A DNA stretch of 8,266 nucleotides from Flavobacteriales bacterium (GTDB lineage: Bacteria > Bacteroidota > Bacteroidia > Flavobacteriales_D > Sanyastnellaceae), in contig CANHYZ010000073.1 in assembly GCA_947464885.1 (NCBI GenBank), forward strand, positions 1-8,266, read 5' to 3'. The notes beneath the pieces were generated by a model. The model ran no database searches and had not been told where the DNA came from. It was given only the letters and a program-made list of their open reading frames with translations. Shown in pieces: positions 6,759 to 8,266 of this stretch (position 1 is the stretch's first letter; the number at the start of each line of letters is the position of its first letter). Made by a program: the position numbers and the translations under genes.

Positions 6759-6866
6759 GGACGAAGGACGAAGGGCGAAGGGCAAAGGGCGAGGGCGAAG
6801 AATATCGTCATTTCCCTCGCCCTTCGCCCCTCGCCCTTCGCCCCTCACACTTCGCCCCTCACACTT
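6759..6866. repeat. Heptanucleotide repeat forming a long imperfect inverted repeat between tal and yciO
   Basis: The whole tal-yciO gap is built of seven-base units. The left arm (6759-6799) reads GGACGAA twice, then GGGCGAA, GGGCAAA, a six-base GGGCGA and GGGCGAA. After AATATCGTCATTT come the complementary units: CTCGCCCTTCGCCC twice (6816-6829, 6830-6843), then CTCACACTTCGCCC (6844-6857) and CTCACACTT (6858-6866). Bases 6773-6795 pair with 6814-6836 at 21 of 23 positions, leaving an 18-base loop, so the RNA should form a very stable GC-rich hairpin. The last part also gives a 14-bp direct repeat (6837-6850 and 6851-6864). It begins on the base after the tal stop and ends three bases before the yciO ATG. 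No T run follows, so it is not a standard terminator; RNA stabilisation, attenuation, or a dispersed repeat element are all possible. Confidence 0.93.
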
Positions 6867-6869
6867 AAG

Positions 6870-7487
6870 ATGCTTCTCCCCATCCATCCCGCCAATCCCG
6901 ACCCGCGCAAAATCGCGCAGGTAGTCGATTGCCTGCGTAAGGGCGGGATCATCGTCTACCCGACCGATACGGTGTATAGCATGGGATGTGATATGCTCAA
7001 CCACAAGGCCCTTGAGCGGCTTGCACAGATCAAACAAATAAAACTGGAAAAGGCAAACTTCTCCTTGATTTGTCACGACCTGAGTAATCTGACGGAATAC
7101 AGTAAGCAGCTCAACAATCCCGTCTTTAAACTCATGCGCAATTCCTTGCCGGGACCTTATACCTTCATCCTCGAGGCAAGCAAAGCCATTCCGAAAATTT
7201 TTTCCGACCGAAAAAAAACGGTGGGTATTCGTGTACCTGACAACAACATTCCACGGGCGATTGTAGAGGCCTTAGGAAACCCGATTGTTTCAACCTCCGT
7301 GCATGACGACGATACCATCCTTGAATACACGACCGATGCCGAATTGATTTTCGAGAAAATGCACAAATCGGTTGATCTAGTCATCGATGGCGGCCCGAGC
7401 GGATTTGAGGTATCGACCATCATCGACTGCACCGACGACGATATTCGGCTGGTTCGACAAGGCAAAGGGCCCGTTGATTTTCTTTAG
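6870..7487 (+). CDS. yciO: YciO-type YrdC/Sua5 family protein
   Basis: The 205-residue protein has the YrdC fold and matches recalled E. coli YciO (206 residues) along its length: IHP-NP at 5-10, RKGGIIVYPTDTVYSMGC at 23-40, LMRNSLPGPYTFIL at 88-101, RKKTVGIRVP at 114-123, and STTIID-like VSTIID at 181-186. The YrdC/Sua5/TsaC branch makes threonylcarbamoyl-AMP for the tRNA t6A37 modification. Pipelines often give this subfamily the same name, but the YciO role is less certain. Here the TsaC KxR motif reads KQI (55-57), lacking the arginine, and the STSAN motif reads STSVH (141-145). RNA or nucleotide binding in the cytosol is likely; t6A synthesis is unproven. The start follows directly after the heptad repeat and aligns with the YciO N-terminus. 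The stop overlaps the convergent dehydratase gene by four bases. Confidence 0.9.
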   Translation: MLLPIHPANPDPRKIAQVVDCLRKGGIIVYPTDTVYSMGCDMLNHKALERLAQIKQIKLEKANFSLICHDLSNLTEYSKQLNNPVFKLMRNSLPGPYTFILEASKAIPKIFSDRKKTVGIRVPDNNIPRAIVEALGNPIVSTSVHDDDTILEYTTDAELIFEKMHKSVDLVIDGGPSGFEVSTIIDCTDDDIRLVRQGKGPVDFL

Positions 7488-8266
7488 CGCAATGTGTACC
7501 GAAGGTGATGAATCTGCTGAAACGCATCACCGATAAATTCGATGATATCGCGCGCAATCATGGCTTCACTGCCGCGTGCTTCGCAGGCAACATCGCCCGC
7601 CAAGCCATGCAGAAATACCGCTAGTCTTGCTGCAGTTGTCGGCTCATATCCTTGAGCAAGCAAAGCACCGATCATTCCGCACAACACATCACCACTTCCG
7701 GCCGTGGCCATTCCCGCATTACCGGTTGAATTGAAAAACACTTCACCGGCTGGTGTTGCCGTAATAGAATGTGCTCCCTTCAGCACGATGACTACCTGCA
7801 ATTCCCTTGCTTTCGCAAGCAACGTATGGAAGCGATCAAAGCTCGACTCATGTTTTCCAAACAGGCGATCAAACTCACCCACATGAGGTGTCAGGACCGC
7901 GAGTTGAGGTAAACACGTCAAATCTTTTTCAGATAAACAATTCAACGCGTCGGCATCCAAGACACACGGCACATCCATGCTCTTCAACCATTGCACGAGC
8001 GCATTGGCTGTGACTTCATGCCTGCCCAGTCCGGGTCCGATGCTATAAGCGCTGCACCCTTCGGGCAAGCGAACTCCGGTAAAAAACTCCTCGTTCGTAT
8101 CCTCCACGGCCATGGCCTCCGGAACAGCGGTCTGCAGCAGCGTCAGTCCGCAACCGGGAACCTGCGCGGTGACCTTTCCAACTCCACTGCGCAGCGCGGC
8201 ATAGTTGCTCAATAAAGCGGCGCCCATCATGCCTTTACTTCCTGCAACAATTCCCAGATGGCCGAA
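7484..8266 (-). CDS. nnrD: ADP-dependent NAD(P)H-hydrate dehydratase domain (5' truncated by window edge)
   Basis: The visible 260 residues are the C-terminal ribokinase-like domain of YjeF/Nnr proteins, which uses ADP (or ATP in eukaryotes) to convert S-NAD(P)HX back to NAD(P)H, a cytosolic metabolite-repair reaction. The frame is open to the right edge, and the first visible residues FGHLGIVAGSKG continue into MMGAALLS and AALRSGVG, the expected start of this domain. An ATG at 8228-8230 lies inside this conserved motif and is not the real start. Further motifs, numbered from the edge, are GPGLG (77-81), LDADALN (103-109), LTPHVGEFD (125-133), LKGAHS (162-167), and the nucleotide-site NSTGNAGMATAGSGD at 179-193 with the likely catalytic D193. 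Bacteria commonly fuse an N-terminal epimerase domain of about 200 residues; that would lie beyond the window and cannot be confirmed. Tail-to-tail with yciO. Confidence 0.94.
   Translation of the reverse strand, partial: FGHLGIVAGSKGMMGAALLSNYAALRSGVGKVTAQVPGCGLTLLQTAVPEAMAVEDTNEEFFTGVRLPEGCSAYSIGPGLGRHEVTANALVQWLKSMDVPCVLDADALNCLSEKDLTCLPQLAVLTPHVGEFDRLFGKHESSFDRFHTLLAKARELQVVIVLKGAHSITATPAGEVFFNSTGNAGMATAGSGDVLCGMIGALLAQGYEPTTAARLAVFLHGLAGDVACEARGSEAMIARDIIEFIGDAFQQIHHLRYTLR

Noticed and set aside
6210..7076. 288-codon minus-strand open frame across tal, the heptad repeat and yciO
   Set aside because: It is antisense to two well-recognised genes and its middle is a translation of the heptad repeat; no family resemblance is seen.
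8228..8230. ATG at 8228-8230 as the start of the NAD(P)HX dehydratase
   Set aside because: Conserved domain residues (FGHLGIVAG-KG) continue in frame upstream to the window edge, so this Met is internal.

Overview
The window looks like chromosomal DNA of a Bacteroidota bacterium, probably a flavobacterium-like, moderate-GC member. The evidence is a secreted protein with a type IX secretion (Por) C-terminal sorting domain, the cinA-rpmB gene pair, upstream boxes resembling the Bacteroidota -33 TTG / -7 TAnnTTTG promoter, and starts without clear Shine-Dalgarno sequences. No lineage finer than phylum is claimed.

Layout. Minus strand, positions 1-3320: the N-terminal half of a SecD/SecDF translocase subunit (runs off the left edge), ribosomal protein L28 (rpmB) with its own terminator, and two-domain CinA. 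A 65-bp divergent intergenic region follows. Plus strand, 3386-7487: a 616-residue secreted protein with Asp-boxes and a T9SS sorting domain, a strong intrinsic terminator, a 350-bp gene-free region with a 51-bp tandem repeat ending in a perfect 20-bp palindrome, a small four-helix membrane protein of the 'phage holin IV / YvlD' type, a short transaldolase, a 111-bp spacer built almost wholly of heptanucleotide repeats forming a long inverted repeat, and a YciO-type YrdC/Sua5 relative. The last gene, an NAD(P)HX dehydratase (nnrD-type), is convergent on the minus strand, overlaps the yciO stop codon and runs off the right edge.

Most genes are ordinary housekeeping functions: protein export (SecDF), translation (L28), metabolite or pyridine-nucleotide repair (CinA/PncC, NnrD) and the pentose phosphate pathway (Tal). 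SecDF and the T9SS cargo are linked in a general way, because T9SS cargo first crosses the inner membrane by Sec; nothing here shows co-regulation.

I did not find a convincing new multi-gene system. The parts worth a second look are the two intergenic repeat structures (5344-5521 and 6759-6866), the uncharacterised secreted Asp-box protein, and the YciO protein, which lacks the arginine of the Sua5/TsaC KxR motif. All calls come from reading the sequence and recalled family features; no database search was run.
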